From: Rhodocollybia butyracea
Taxonomy: Eukaryota; Basidiomycota; Agaricomycetes; Agaricales; Omphalotaceae
NCBI GenBank assembly: GCA_015501585.1
Contig: JADNRY010000003.1
Span: 868,001 to 932,000 of the forward strand
Direction of reading: 5' to 3'
Length of the DNA: 64,000 nt
The position numbers and the translations under genes were made by a program. The notes beneath the pieces are model-generated. The model ran no database searches, was not told where the DNA came from, and saw nothing but the letters and a program-made list of their open reading frames with translations. Below are positions 32,470-44,367 of this stretch, one piece after another; position 1 is the first letter of the stretch, and every line of letters starts with the position of its first letter.

Positions 32470-34357
32470 TCCTGAGAAGACCTTTCATTTTTATTTTCTT
32501 GTTGATATAAGGGGTTGTATTGGTTAAACAAGATATCTATCATCGTATGCTGATTTTTTCCGTTATGATTTTTATTTGTCTTTATTTTCTATTCTTAATT
32601 TCTATTTTTTTTCATTGGACATACTCTTACTTTTCAGCTCAAAAACTGTTTTTCTTCTTCAAATTTACTTTGTGCATCTTTCGGCACACGCAGCTATTTT
32701 TCTTTTACGCCCCTCATTGGCCTTGGGGGGTTGCGCTGGACGCGCGCGTTGCCTTCCCATACTTGATGACACCTGTAGTTGTTCATATATTGACGTACGG
32801 TTTCTCGTTTTACTTGTCTTAATTTTGTATCTAACATAACTTCTTTTCTCAGAATCCATTTTCACCTTTTTCTTCGAATATAACTCAACTTCCGCCTTTG
32901 GCCCCTAGGTGCGAGGTGTAGACGAGCCACTCCGGGTTACGTACCGTACCACTGTTCCCCCATACATCTACTACAATAAGGCTCGAATCAACCCTCAACC
33001 ACAGCACCGTCTACCAATAGATGCCACGCTTGATGCCACGTTCTCTTGCGCCACCCATGACTCTACTATCTCCTATCCTACTACCGGCTTCTTTCGCATT
33101 TTCTGCAGAAGCCTTGTGTACTTCCCCCGAGTTTTATTAGTGCTTTACAGTCGTGGCTTTCCACACCTCATTCCTCCGAGCCTCAAAATCATGTTGGTAC
33201 CAGGGTTGTGCGTACCTATGGCTTGCACGAGGCTGTCTTTCCGAGCTGGTGGAGGGGAATTCAAACGGACCAGGGCAGCTTACGAATTGGAGGACATAAA
33301 ACCAGGAGGTAATACCTCGTCGTTATCTGTTTCCAGGACGGCGGAGTCGTGTATCTATCTGCTCTCTGTGTGTAGGAACACAAGAATCGCTCAGCGAATA
33401 ACGATTATATCAAGTTGACCTCGCAGGGAGCCAAATGGATGAACTTGAGCACGAGCAACGACTTTGAAGTATTTGTGGTTATCTTGAGGTTTACCCCGCG
33501 TCCCACTTGTCGATTCCTCTTCTCGTATGTGCTCAAGTATACCTACGGATATCGTCCCGGGTCGAAGAAGTTTCGTCCACCGGGTGAAGCCATGTTGCGA
33601 CGTAAACGTTTCTTCGAGTTACATCAACTGTCTATTAACTCTGGCCTAGACGTTTTAACTTCCTCCCGAGCATACGTTGCACCAGTTCAAATGCGCAGAC
33701 TCTCACCTCAGAATCGGGGCTTATTGCTTGATACACAATCACATGTGTCCGCGGCAGGCCCGTGCCAAGGGCAGTGTACGTTGCATACTCGCAGCAAGCT
33801 TGGGACATTTCTTAGTACGACGTCATGATTGTACTCCTGGCAAGAACAGCATTGGAAACTAGCCCCATGGCCACGAAAAACAGCTTTTTGTTACCACTTA
33901 TGTAGTATCTCGTCGAGTTTTTTCATCCAATTGCCATGACTTCCAACTCTCGATGTCTTCTGGGGGTTCGACAAGTGGCAAGGCATAGGCAAGACATGGG
34001 CTATCAAATTTTCGGCGCCTTTGACGATGTGTGCTTTTGACTGGAGACCGTGAAGGTGTCAGACTCCAAGGTACTGAACTATGGACAACTCGCCAAAACT
34101 GTTTCAAATGCTGTCTCATCGGAAGATCTTCTATTTCAATGGGACTACTCAAGCCTCATCTATCAAACGTACACGTACGCAGCCATGGAACCAACAAAGC
34201 GATGGTCCCTTATCGGCACAAATATATGCGAATCCGGAAAATCTAGCCATGGAATGAAGGCAAGACGGGATAGCATAGTAACAAAAGTATAAAAGCACAC
34301 AAAAGAATCAGCGAGTGCTCATCCCAAGCTTTGCTGAAGTCCCTCCTTGCTTTTAAG
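32470..34357. other. 1.9-kb region without a supported gene
   Basis: The first 400 bases are very T-rich (32550-32700), the 3' flank of the NDK-like gene. Two overlapping plus frames (32909-33418 and 33415-33828) have no domain, signal peptide or matching codon use that I can recognise. A minus frame at 33898-34152 begins MSSPIEIEDLPMRQHLKQFW and ends in charged residues; it could be one exon of an unrecognised gene. The promoter of the TmpA-like gene lies at the right end. Confidence 0.35.
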
Positions 34358-36353
34358 ATGGATCAAATCTCCCAAGTAAATTCCTCGCTTCGAGTTCTTC
34401 ATCGAGCTCCTCCTGATAAAAATATAGGAACATACCCTCAATTTCAATGAGGAAGAGATACTTGCCAAACCGGCTGCTGCTCACACATTGTCGGCGAAAT
34501 CTTCAGTTACTTTCGTCGGAGTCGAAGTTCCCCTTCATCACAGATTGGCCTCGTCTGATCCTGTGGATCCAGAGTCTTCTCTTTCTCTGGACGAAAAGAT
34601 TGTGTCTTGGAAAGACTTCCAGAACGATGTCATTCCAGATAAAAAGCATGGTCGACTTGTCCGCAATCTTCGTTTCCAGCTCTGGAATGTTTACAGACGA
34701 CTTTTCACCGTGGTCTTTATAGCCAATATGGCGATATTCGTCGCATTTTGCGTGCGGGGTGCTAGCGTACCTAAACTAGGACAGGTTGCCATCGCAAACA
34801 TTTTTGTTACCGTCCTCTTTCGACAAGAATATGTCATCAACGCCCTCTTCGCCATTATGTGCTCTGCACCTAAATCGTAAGCACATTCGAATTCCACTTG
34901 ATCCAGCTCATAATAATCATTGATCTTACGCAGTTGGCCCCTCTGGATACGATGCAATATCTGCACCAGAGTATATAGCTTACCGGGAGGTATTCACTCT
35001 GGATCTGGAGTGTCGGGTACAATTTGGCTTATTCTCTTCGCTGGCCAAGCCACTAGAAATTTTGTCGATGGAGGAGAGGTACGTCTGACTATTTAGAAGT
35101 GACTGCACAAAGATTGACTTTAATATTCAGGTATCAAGCGCTACCCTCGGGGTCACATATGCTATTTTGCTCCTGCTACTTGCTATCGTCGTTTTCGCGT
35201 ATCCATCTTTAAGAAGCAAACAACATGACACATTCGAGTAAGCCAATGGGCTTCTGGTTATCCCTCAGTTCAAACAATTCTAAATACATTCTTCTAGGTA
35301 CATTCATCGCTTCATGGGATGGTCGGCAGTGGCATTAGTCTGGGCACAGGTGCGGCTCCCATCAAATTTCCTCGCTATTCTTCCTGACAATGCTTCCAAG
35401 GTGGTATCGCTTAACAATGACTTCAAAGGAACTCAATCCCTTGCGCGCGCGCTAAGAACCAACCCTACGTTCTGGCTGGTAGTGATTTTGACTGGTAAGT
35501 TCTTGGAGAACTATTCCATTGAATGGTAGCTGATTCTTGTTGTATTCAGCGTCTATCGCATTGCGTGAGTTTGGTTCTCTTCTATGGACGACCATTTCAG
35601 TAATATATGGCATATAGCATGGGTAAGGCTCCGAAAGGAGTCGGTTCGGAGTGAGGTCCTTTCTGATCATGCTTTGAGGCTTTATTTCGATTATGGTGAG
35701 TATAGTCGGCATTTATGCTCTTCTTCGCTAAATTGCATCGCAGATCGTCCTGTTCCAGGGAGCTTTATACGTATCTCTACCGACCCCTTGACGGAATGGC
35801 ACAGTTTTGCTACTATCAAGGAGCCTGGAAAGAAGGGGTTCTCCGTGATCGTGTCCAGAGCAGGGGACTGGACCTCCGAGATAATCGCCAGTCCTCCCTA
35901 CAGCATCTGGGTTCGAGGCATTCCGACCACTGGAGTTATGCGCATTGTGCCCTTATTCCGGCGGGTTGTTGTTGTTGCTACTGGGTCGGGGATTGGACCC
36001 TGCGCACCACATGTGTTTGCGAGGAAATCTAAAATTCAACTGCTCTGGACGGCTTCAAACGTCCGCGAAACATTTGGTGACCATCTTGTCGATTCATTAC
36101 TGGAGGCTTCACCGAATACTATCATCTATGGTTGGTCTGAGCACTTCATGTCCATCATAATAATAACTGACTGGGATGTGCAGACACACGAAAAAATGGT
36201 AAGCCTGACATGGTCAAGCTGGTTGCACGTTTGGTGAAGGAATTCGAAGCCGAAGCAGTATGTATCATATCCAACCCTCCCTTGACACGCAAAGTTGTAT
36301 ACGGAATGATGAGTAGAGGCATACCTGCCTTCGGTGCTATTTGGGACTCTTAG
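34358..36353 (+). CDS. TmpA-like integral membrane flavoreductase
   Basis: This membrane protein has a C-terminal reductase part. The family is known from Aspergillus TmpA (developmental signalling) and from the ends of some mushroom NRPS-like enzymes. A tiny first exon (MDQISQ) precedes an intron. Then come KHGRLVRNLRFQLWNVYRRL, hydrophobic segments VVFIANMAIFVAFCVRG, AILLLLLAIVVFAYPSLRSK and FWLVVILTASIALPW, the FAD-type segment PVPGSFIRISTDPLTEWHSF, GFSVIVSRAGDWT and the nucleotide-binding RVVVVATGSGIGPCAPHVFA. It ends at TAG 36351-36353 after SRGIPAFGAIWDS. Introns include those near 34880, 35080, 35240 and 35500. The frame looks intact. The electron acceptor is unknown; a classical ferric reductase is less likely because the paired haem-binding His motif is not evident. 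Confidence 0.8.
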
Positions 36354-36390
36354 ACTGCTCTTAGACGGACTCTTAGACTGTTCTTGGACA
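36345..36390. repeat. Short direct repeats at the end of the TmpA-like gene
   Basis: The unit CTCTTAGACTG (or CTCTTAGACGG, TTCTTGGAC) occurs four times in a row and overlaps the TAG stop codon. It is mostly in the 3' untranslated region. One repeat also supplies the stop, so copy number change would alter the protein end only slightly. Confidence 0.6.
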
Positions 36391-36967
36391 TTAAATAACT
36401 GTACTAAATTAATTTTACGAATACTGATGCACTGGGCACATAATACACTTGGATAAATTTTATGGTTTGCGTCCCGACTCCCGACTCCGTGTCTGAAGGG
36501 CATCTACAATGTACACGATGACATCCGGCGCACAAAAAATGCAAGTCGTACAGTGATCATATATACCGTTATCGACGGGAATTCGAAAATCTCGGGGAGG
36601 AGTGCAGCCCGTGATAGCTACAGTTACTACTACCGGATCCTCGCGCGCGCGTTTTTACTTCTGGGGACTGCGCATAGCTGCGTTCTTTACTACCAAAGTA
36701 CCGGCACCGTCGGACTGCTCTGAATCTGAGATTGTCGGGAAGCTGAGCGGCGTGAGTGGAAACTCATTGTTCCTTTTGTCAAGTTTGACTTCGGTGGTTG
36801 GTCTTTTCCTACTTTTGAATGTCAGAATAAAGTGAAGCTCGAGCGACGTTCAACCTTCTGCGTGGATACTTAATACATAGACCACTATTGGCGCCGGCAA
36901 GCGCTCAACGAAATGTTGTTGACCGGCATAATAATCCGGCATATTGTATGCACCCAACCGCCACACG
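36354..36967. other. Intergenic, promoter region of ALG6
   Basis: This 614-base region has no supported gene. The plus frame at 36602-36835 has no recognisable domain. Confidence 0.4.
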
Positions 36968-39561
36968 ATGGCCGACTTTCCAGACCCATCCACTCATTCT
37001 CATTCCTCAAAGAGCTCCAAAACTTTCCCAGCGGCTTCACATTCATTTCCTCGCTCTTCCTCAACTTCTACACATACCAGCGCAAAAGGAAAACCGCTGC
37101 TAATCAGTACCAATGTTCAGAACAGGAACAGGTAAGTCGAACAGTGAACCAGATTGAAGAAGTTCAATAAACATTTACACAGACAAAACTCGTCACCTGA
37201 AATCATAGCGCCGACTCCTCGACGGCATCTCTTGGACAACAATGCCAGCCAGTCATGGCTACATACTCCACCATTGTCACCAGTTTCTTCTCGAGGCGTT
37301 TCTCCAACTTCAACACGAGGATTTAGTCCATTATCGCATTTAACTCGCGGAACTAATGGGCAGCAGAGCTTCAGTTCAGTACATACCCAGGGAGCGTCCA
37401 AATTGGACACTGTCAAAGAAATATCTAAATCGCAACTTGGAATGGGACGCCGTTGGATACGGTGGTCGCATAAACGAGGGATGAGAAGCTCGCTTATAGG
37501 CTTAGTAACTTTTGCTTGTGTATTTCTCAAACTGGGTCTAGGTTTAGGGCCTTATTCTGGTGCGTCTATCTTTCCAGTGGGATATTTACGTGTCCTCATT
37601 CGGTCTTTAAGGTGAAAATACACCTCCGATGTACGGTGACTATGAAGCACAACGCCATTGGATGGAAATCACTGTCAATCTACCCTTCAATGAATGGTAC
37701 ACATACGATCCACAATATTGGGGTTTGGATTACCCCCCATTAACGGCCTACGTATCCTGGATATGTGGCATCGTGTACGTTTGACTTTTCGAGAAAGTAG
37801 ACCAATCATCCTCATGATGTTTAGGGCACATTCTATCAACCCTTCCTGGGTCGCTCTCGACTCTTCACGCGGGATAGAGACGGCCGGTAGCAAACTTTTC
37901 ATGCGTGGATCTGTCATTGCTTTTGACACCTTGGTCTATGTCCCTGCCTTGCTCTTATTCTCACGGATGTGGTTCGTAACTCGCTCAAAAAGGACGCAAG
38001 ATCTGGCTTTCCTTCATCTCATGCTACATCCCGCTTTATTACTCGTCGACTTTGGACACTTTCAGTATAATTCGGTCATGCTCGGTAGGTGTCTCGTTAG
38101 TGATTTGTCCTGTGCTCTGCTCATTTCCAACCAATAACAAGGCTTAATGGTCATGGCGTTGAATTGTTTTGCTATTGGATATGATCTCGCTGGTGCCTTT
38201 TTCTTCGTGCTCAGTCTGGGATTTAAGCAGATGGCTCTTTATTACGCACCAGCTGTAGGATCGTTTTTACTTGCAAAATGTGTGTTGCTAGGACCTAAAG
38301 AAGGTGGAAGATTATTCGTTCGCCTTGGTTTGATCACTATCGCCACATTCACCGTCTTGTTTATCCCTTGGATTCCTCCATTCTCTTCCTCAACGCGAGC
38401 CATTTTAGTTCCAATATCACGGATATTCCCTTTTGCACGCGGCCTTTTCGAGGACAAGGTCGCCAATTTCTGGTGCGCTTCGAACATAGTAATGAAATGG
38501 AGGAAACTGGCAGCGCAAGCTATCCTTGTCAAGGCTGCCGCGGTTTTGACCCTACTTGGGTTTCTTCCTAGTGTAGCTGTCATTGGGAAGGTGGCATGGG
38601 AATTAAAGACACTCATACCAAGCGAAGCGGAAGAAGGCTCGAAATTGGATGACAAGCAACCTTCAAACTTTTCAAATACGCCCATCCTTCCTCTTCTTCC
38701 CTATGCCCTTCTGAACTCGTCCATGTCCTTTTTCTTATTTTCGTTCCAAGTACACGAAAAAACCATTCTGCTACCTCTCATGCCCTTGATATTGCTGTTC
38801 GCCGGAGCCACTCCAGACTCAGAAGTATTTCAATGGGGCGCACTGGGAAGCAATGTAGCGGTTTTCAGGTAGGTAGTTTTGTTAACAGTCCATCATTGTC
38901 TTATATCATCTTTTTCCTGTAGTATGTGGCCTTTATTGAAGAAGGAGGGACTAGCATTGCAATACTTCGCCCTAACACTGTTGTGGAACCGACTTATAGG
39001 TTATAATCCTTTGAAAATTATGTCTACATTTTATTCGATGAAATCATTTGTTCATGTGCTTTCTGCAGTAAGTCTTTGTCTTGATTATAGGCGAAAAGTT
39101 GCTTAGCTTCGCCACAGGGCGCTTATATGGCTATCATATTCCTGCATCTACTGGAACCCATTATCATTCCTCCCGCACGGTATCCAGACCTCTTCCCCGT
39201 TCTTAACGTACTCGTCAGCACACCCGTATTCGTCTGTTTGTGGTTATGGAGTATCAAGTGTTGCATCCAAGTCAGTTGGGCGGTGACTGGACCATCTGGC
39301 GCTGGTGCGGAGAGTATCGACAGACCCCGCTTTTCGTCAATAGTCAGCGATACTAACGAACGACCTTCCTCATTCCGTGCGCCTATTTCTAGAGGGGTAG
39401 TCGCTGATCGTGTGAGAACAATCAGTCTAGGTCCTGCGCACGGGAAGCGTGCTCGGAGATCATCTACTCATTCAGTTCCTGGGTCGACTTCTGCTCTTCC
39501 CTCATCTGTTTCGATCTTCCGGGGAAATACTACTGTGAACGACAGGATGCCAGACTCGTGA
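36968..39561 (+). CDS. ALG6: Dolichyl-P-Glc alpha-1,3-glucosyltransferase ALG6
   Basis: ALG6 adds the first glucose to Man9GlcNAc2-PP-dolichol in the ER lumen during N-glycan precursor assembly. The ATG at 36968 gives [20 protein letters not shown] and a Ser-rich cytosolic leader longer than in yeast. After the first membrane span come [20 protein letters not shown] and [20 protein letters not shown], the luminal family motif. Then follow [55 protein letters not shown] and [19 protein letters not shown]. Many hydrophobic spans fit the GT-C fold. There are about six introns (for example near 37130, 37560 and 38080). The C-terminal tail after [12 protein letters not shown] is Ser/Arg-rich and extends to TGA at 39561. 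ALG8 is the closest alternative, but the [11 protein letters not shown] form favours ALG6. Confidence 0.9.
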
Positions 39562-39994
39562 TATGTACAAGATATGTAGAGGAACTTGAATTAGGAGGGG
39601 TATATTACTTAATATTCACTGGGGAATTTTAAATCAGGTGTCAATATCTTCCTGATGCCAATATACGTCGCTTTGACTGGTGGCTTTATTGCAGCAATAG
39701 CGTACCTCGATCCTCTACAAGTCCATAGCTTACCATTGGCTAAGATTCCCTATACAAGCAATTCATCTTAAGCCATGATTAGCGGTCGTAAATCAAGTAA
39801 AGCGAAGGAAAGGACTCATACAGTAATTGTTTTTCCATATAGAGAATTATCCCACTCGTTTACTAGTTTGCCATTAACGGTTCAATATTCAATCAGTTCC
39901 GGGCCGATCACTGATTTTCCTAATTTGGCCAAAATGACTCGCTTTGACTTTATATCCGCATTTAGAAATATTGCTAAAGTAATAATGGTAACAT
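39562..39994. other. Convergent 3' flanks, no gene seen
   Basis: This 433-base, AT-rich spacer lies between the ends of ALG6 and the DUF4436-like gene. It includes a short frame (from 39775) without recognisable content. Confidence 0.45.
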
Positions 39995-41757
39995 TTAAGG
40001 TCGACGAGGCGAACCGACAAGTGTTTTGAATCTTCTATGAGCAGGAGACTCTAGTCTGTTCTCTTCTTGAATGGGCCGCAACTCTTCCACGTGCACCGGT
40101 GGAAACACGAATTCTCCCTTCAAATGTTTACTAATTCGATATATATTGTATCGGGCGATGTCGGAGGGTGAGGAGGTTGGCAAGGGGAGTGGAGGAGGTC
40201 TTCTCTTTGAAGGCGTCGCAAACTTGGTACTACTCTGCCTGGAGGTGTGCTGTGGCAGCTGTAGTACTCCATATCTTTCCATTTCACTGCGCTTCAGTTC
40301 CCTTGCCATGGCTATCAAAACCAGGAATACAACGCAAAGCACGGCGATGACCATCTGAGGGAAGAACCCTATGGAGTCTTCAGAGCATAGGAGATCAATT
40401 TAAAAAGAAAGCTTGGAAGAATCGTGACATACCAAGCAATACTCCTGCGAATGATTGATTAGTATATTGTTCCGTCAGGGATTACTAGTGTTTACTTACC
40501 ATCAAGTCCAGGCGCATCAGGCATGCTATTTCTGAGCTGCGGAAGGCAAATAACGGTCGCAAAGCTCACAATCAAGAGTTTCAATATGGTTTGAATATCT
40601 TTGGTACGCCTAGCCAGAACCACACTTCCCATGCAGATATGTGTCATAAACCAGCTGGATGCGAATAGCAAAAGCGTGATAATCTGAGCCTCGATAGGAC
40701 GGCGAATACGCATATCGATGTCACAAGAGGGTGTGTCGACGCCCGCTGCGTTCGACCCATAGCTCGCGATATCCTCAGTTTCGGCTACAAAACTCGAGGT
40801 CAAGTTGATAGTTGCTAGTTTGCTGATAGAAATGGAGGTGTTCTGGGGACCGGTGGTTGCACGAAGAGTGCTCGACAGGAAATAAGTGTCGAACGGATAA
40901 AGGCGAGCAGTATGAACATCTAAAACGTGGTCGCTATCGAATTGTACCAGGTTCTGAATGCTATGTAGATGCGGATTTAGAGAAGAGGGACTTATTCCAA
41001 ATGAGGTATATCTTACTTTCTCCGCTCCCCGCTGATGTTGTAAGGAATGAGTTCAGGGTTATATGTTCCGGTTGGATCCAGATCCCTAAAATTTAGTCAG
41101 TTCAGTCGGTTAACAGTCTAGTCGAAAATTTCACGGACCCATCAACGTAAATATTCAGCGGTATATTTGGCAGTCCACATAGGCTACTGCCATGTATACC
41201 GCTCGAACCACTAAGCACGAAGTTCCCTCCACAAGCAACAATGGACCAACGTATAGAAACTGAGGGTTCGTCGATATCAATGTCCAAATCCTCACCCAGG
41301 AGCACAATCTAAGAATAAGTGGATTAAATTTTTCGAGGAAGGCTAACACATTGTTACTGACCCCTGGGTTCTCCTGGGCGACTTCGTCGAGGATATCTCT
41401 GAAAGGTGAAGCTTCCATCGTTACGCCGTGGAAGACAGAGGGTATCGTGAGCACAAATATAACAGAGCAGAGAATGGCGAGTCCGAAATAAAAAATCGGT
41501 GGGACGGGGATTATCCCGTTAGCAGCGTAAAGAGGAGGCAAACTGTGAGGCAAGCTACGAGGTATCATGGAGAGAGATTTTTTCACAACTTTTGATATCG
41601 TGCGCCTGGACGTGGCTCGCATATCGTCTGCTGGTATAACTCTTGGACTCGCTGGTATTGTAGCACCATGGCTTGGTACAAGATGAAGGGACCGAAACCT
41701 ATCGAAAGAGCGGCGAAACTTTGGGCTTGGACGGAAGAAAGGAATGTGGAATACCAT
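39995..41757 (-). CDS. DUF4436-like multi-pass membrane protein
   Basis: The start at 41757 gives MVFHIPFFRPSPKFRRSFDR. A basic N-terminus is followed by a hydrophobic span (PPIFYFGLAILCSVIFVLTI), an extracytoplasmic domain over several exons (VLLGEDLDIDIDEPSVSIRW, GERRKYTS region) and, from about 40730, a cluster of membrane spans: RRPIEAQIITLLLFASSWFM, THICMGSVVLARR, ILKLLIVSFATVICLPQLRN, then MPDAPGLDG and FFPQMVIAVLCVVFLVLIAM. This last arrangement, with the conserved MPDAPG turn, matches fungal DUF4436 proteins as I know them. The cytosolic tail ends GSPRRP, then the stop at 39995. The function of the family is unknown. At least five introns are needed, and the middle exons are the least certain. 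Confidence 0.68.
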
Positions 41758-42159
41758 GCTTCTGCGAGCAGGCTGCGAGCAAGGTGAGCATTAACTAACG
41801 AAAATACCTGAAGCTGGCATACAGACGACCCTTACTATAAGTACGTACAGGCTCCGCTCTAGTGGCGCTTTCTCTTTGCCGAAATCACAGAAGCTATTCG
41901 GTTGAGGAGGGTTTTGGCTCTTTTTGGCACCTAGGGTTCTCGTAAAAATACAAATATCCTGAAGTAAATTGCTGAATTGACCGACGCCTTGCATCATTGA
42001 TGATTTGTTCAATTCAAGGGTCGATTCTGGTCAATTTCATGTCAATTTCATTTCAAAAGTGAATGAATATTTCTCTATGTCCGCATTATTGCCTTGGAGC
42101 AGTCTATACTTTTGGAGCAATGTTCTAGTCCATCGTTCGAGAACTTACTTGGGACTGAT
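41758..42159. other. Intergenic, 402 bases, no gene seen
   Basis: This is the 5' flank of the DUF4436-like gene and the 3' flank of the SET/MYND gene. The small frames here have no support. Confidence 0.4.
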
Positions 42160-43666
42160 TTATGAGCCCTTCAGCACTTCCAACAGGGTTTGAACCTCGT
42201 TCATTGGCCCGTCGCTGGAATCTCCCTCAGGCCCAATCACTGTTATGATTTCTTGAGCAGATGCTAGTGACCTGCTCAATTCTTCCGCCAACGCCGCTGA
42301 GCTTTCAGTCGAATCAGAACGCACTATGTGGTTCCAACAGGTTTTAGCTCTTTCGAGCATATGCAGACCTAGGAGTAGAAGCGTGAGTAATATAACCCGT
42401 TTTTCAGTCCAAGCACCGCTCACCAATTTGTGGATAGTTGGGAGGATAGATAAGCTGATAGAGGGAAACCAGAGTTGAGCTCGTCTCTAGTGCAACCTCA
42501 TACTGCCCCTCATGTGATGCTTCGCTGAACTTTTCGGATAAAGCCGCCATGAACGATTCGTGGAGAACACATGCAAGTTCTCTCGGAAATGTTGACGTCG
42601 AATCATTCCCTGTCAGAAACGGACTTGTCCCCATCGTTCGTACGAGCTCTTTTAGCCTCTTACACACGCTCATCAACTCCGCCGGTTTTTTGGGGGGTTC
42701 TGGAAGAGTTCCTAGTTTCTGAAGGACTTTACAAGAAGAGCAGGTGCACTTGAATCCATACGTCAGCTCAAAAATGGTAGTCCGCGTTTGGAAAAGGGCT
42801 GGGTCTAGGTACGGAAGACAGATCTAACAAAAGTCAAAACAGATAACGCCTTACGCCTGGAACGTACCTCGTCCCCCTTGGCTATTGTGCGAAGAGCGAT
42901 AATCTCCATTTTGACTCGCTCGTTCGCTCGGATGACAAATTTGGCTGCGGCGTTTGGCATACAAGAGTGGTTGAAAAGACGACTAGCCAAAGGAAAGATA
43001 CCATGAGCATATGTTTTGAAGTGCGAGTGGATTGTGAAATTGTTATTTTCAAATCGGGAATACAACCCATCAAGAAATCTTTGAGAATATGCGTGTTTGA
43101 GACAAATGGGGGGAGCAGTGACTTGTGCAGGACCACTTAAGAGAGACTGGAACGTGGGGAGGGGAGAGGTTTCGTTTCTTTCGTCTGTGTCGACGGAAGA
43201 GATGTGCGCGACTAGATTGGAAAGCAAGATAGCATCCATCTTTTTATGTTCGTCGAGATCTAGGAGTTGAAACGAGGTGTATGCACTATAGAGCTTGCAG
43301 ATCTTCCGATGTCCTGACCTCCAATGAATATTTTGACCTGGAAGGAATGAGACATCGGAGAGCCAATTTGACAAAATTCCTACATGTTTGGTCGCAATAA
43401 AAAAAGGATGCACACCCAGTACATCGTTTTAGAGATCCATGAAGCCGATGACAATTGTCACAACGGTGACCTTTGACTGAAGGTAAAAGTGCGTCCACAA
43501 AAGAAGAAGTGGATAGAATAACTGTTCCAGCTTCAAAAGAAAAATTCGCCATGCATTTACTCCTTCCAGTTGGATGGGGTTCCAGATAAACATTATCTGT
43601 GATTTTCGCTAGAGCTGCTTCAAAGTTCGAAGACATCATGGTATTGCGGGCGCTTATGGGCGCCAA
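42160..43666 (-). CDS. SET and MYND domain protein (SMYD-like methyltransferase)
   Basis: A candidate lysine methyltransferase. The start is 43666 (MAPISARNTM) or one of the ATGs at 43639/43636 (MMSSNFEAALAKITDN). The N-terminal SET half is split by a MYND finger: CDNCHRLHGSLKRCTGCASF, FYCDQTC and, after an intron, HWRSGHRKICKLY. The catalytic SET core reads FPLASRLFNHSCMPNAAAKF with the NHSCxPN motif, then IIALRTIAKGDE and ICLPYLDPA. A post-SET-type Cys cluster (FKCTCSSCKV) follows. The remainder (RLKELVRTM to EVLKGS) is helical, as in SMYD proteins. The TAA is at 42160. The substrate is unknown. The start lies only 23-53 bases from the divergent LSM6 start. Confidence 0.85.
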
Positions 43667-43689
43667 CTTTTTGGTTCTTGACCATCACG

Positions 43690-44081
43690 ATGGACGAATC
43701 TCCTCCTCCTCCAGATGTCCAATCTCCACCGCCGCCTCCGCCAAGTCACACAGGCTCACCCACAGACTTCTTGAAGGGTGTAGTTGGAAAAAAAGTCATC
43801 GTTCGTCTAAATTCAGGTGTCGATTACAGAGGTATTCTAGCTCTTCAGTTTTTGTTTATTTGTTTATCAGTTATTTTCACCCAGGCATCCTTTCTTGTCT
43901 TGATGGATATATGAACATTGCACTTGAGCAGACTGAGGAACATGTCGAGGGTAAAATCACCAATCGTTACGGAGACGCCTTCATACGGGGAAATAATGGT
44001 GAGTAAACAGTTTTTTCATGGGATTCCACGAAATAAATCTCTCGGTCAGTGCTTTACATATCAGCGGCTGAAGAATTATAA
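43690..44081 (+). CDS. LSM6: U6 snRNA-associated Sm-like protein LSM6
   Basis: LSM6 is a subunit of the Lsm2-8 ring on the 3' end of U6 snRNA and of the cytoplasmic Lsm1-7 mRNA-decay ring. The ATG at 43690 gives MDESPPPPDVQSPPPPPPSH, a proline-rich leader, then PTDFLKGVVGKKVIVRLNSG (Sm1 motif), DYRGILSCLDGYMNIALEQT, KITNRYGDAFIRGNNVLYIS (Sm2 motif) and AAEEL, then TAA at 44079-44081. Two introns (about 43832-43884 and 44000-44049) are clear: the first splits the codon before GILSC, the second follows IRGNN. The product is about 95 residues, the normal size plus the short leader. Confidence 0.95.
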
Positions 44082-44367
44082 ACATTTGTCTACTATGTCT
44101 TTGAAGAAAGTACTCGGCACGCGTTTGTGGATTCCAGTATGTCAAGCACATTCCTTTTCGTAGATGCTTACTTAAAACTAAACACACAGCACTTTGAGCA
44201 GATTTCGGAGCCCTTTGACTCACCAATTGGGGAGGCAGGTATCGACCTGAAATGCAATTAATTGACAAGAAGATACGAGTAGTACAGATTATATATAGGC
44301 TACATGTAAATGAGGCTATTAGCGCAAGCACAGAAACACTTGAAGGATGAAGCTGGGGGGAGCGCAG

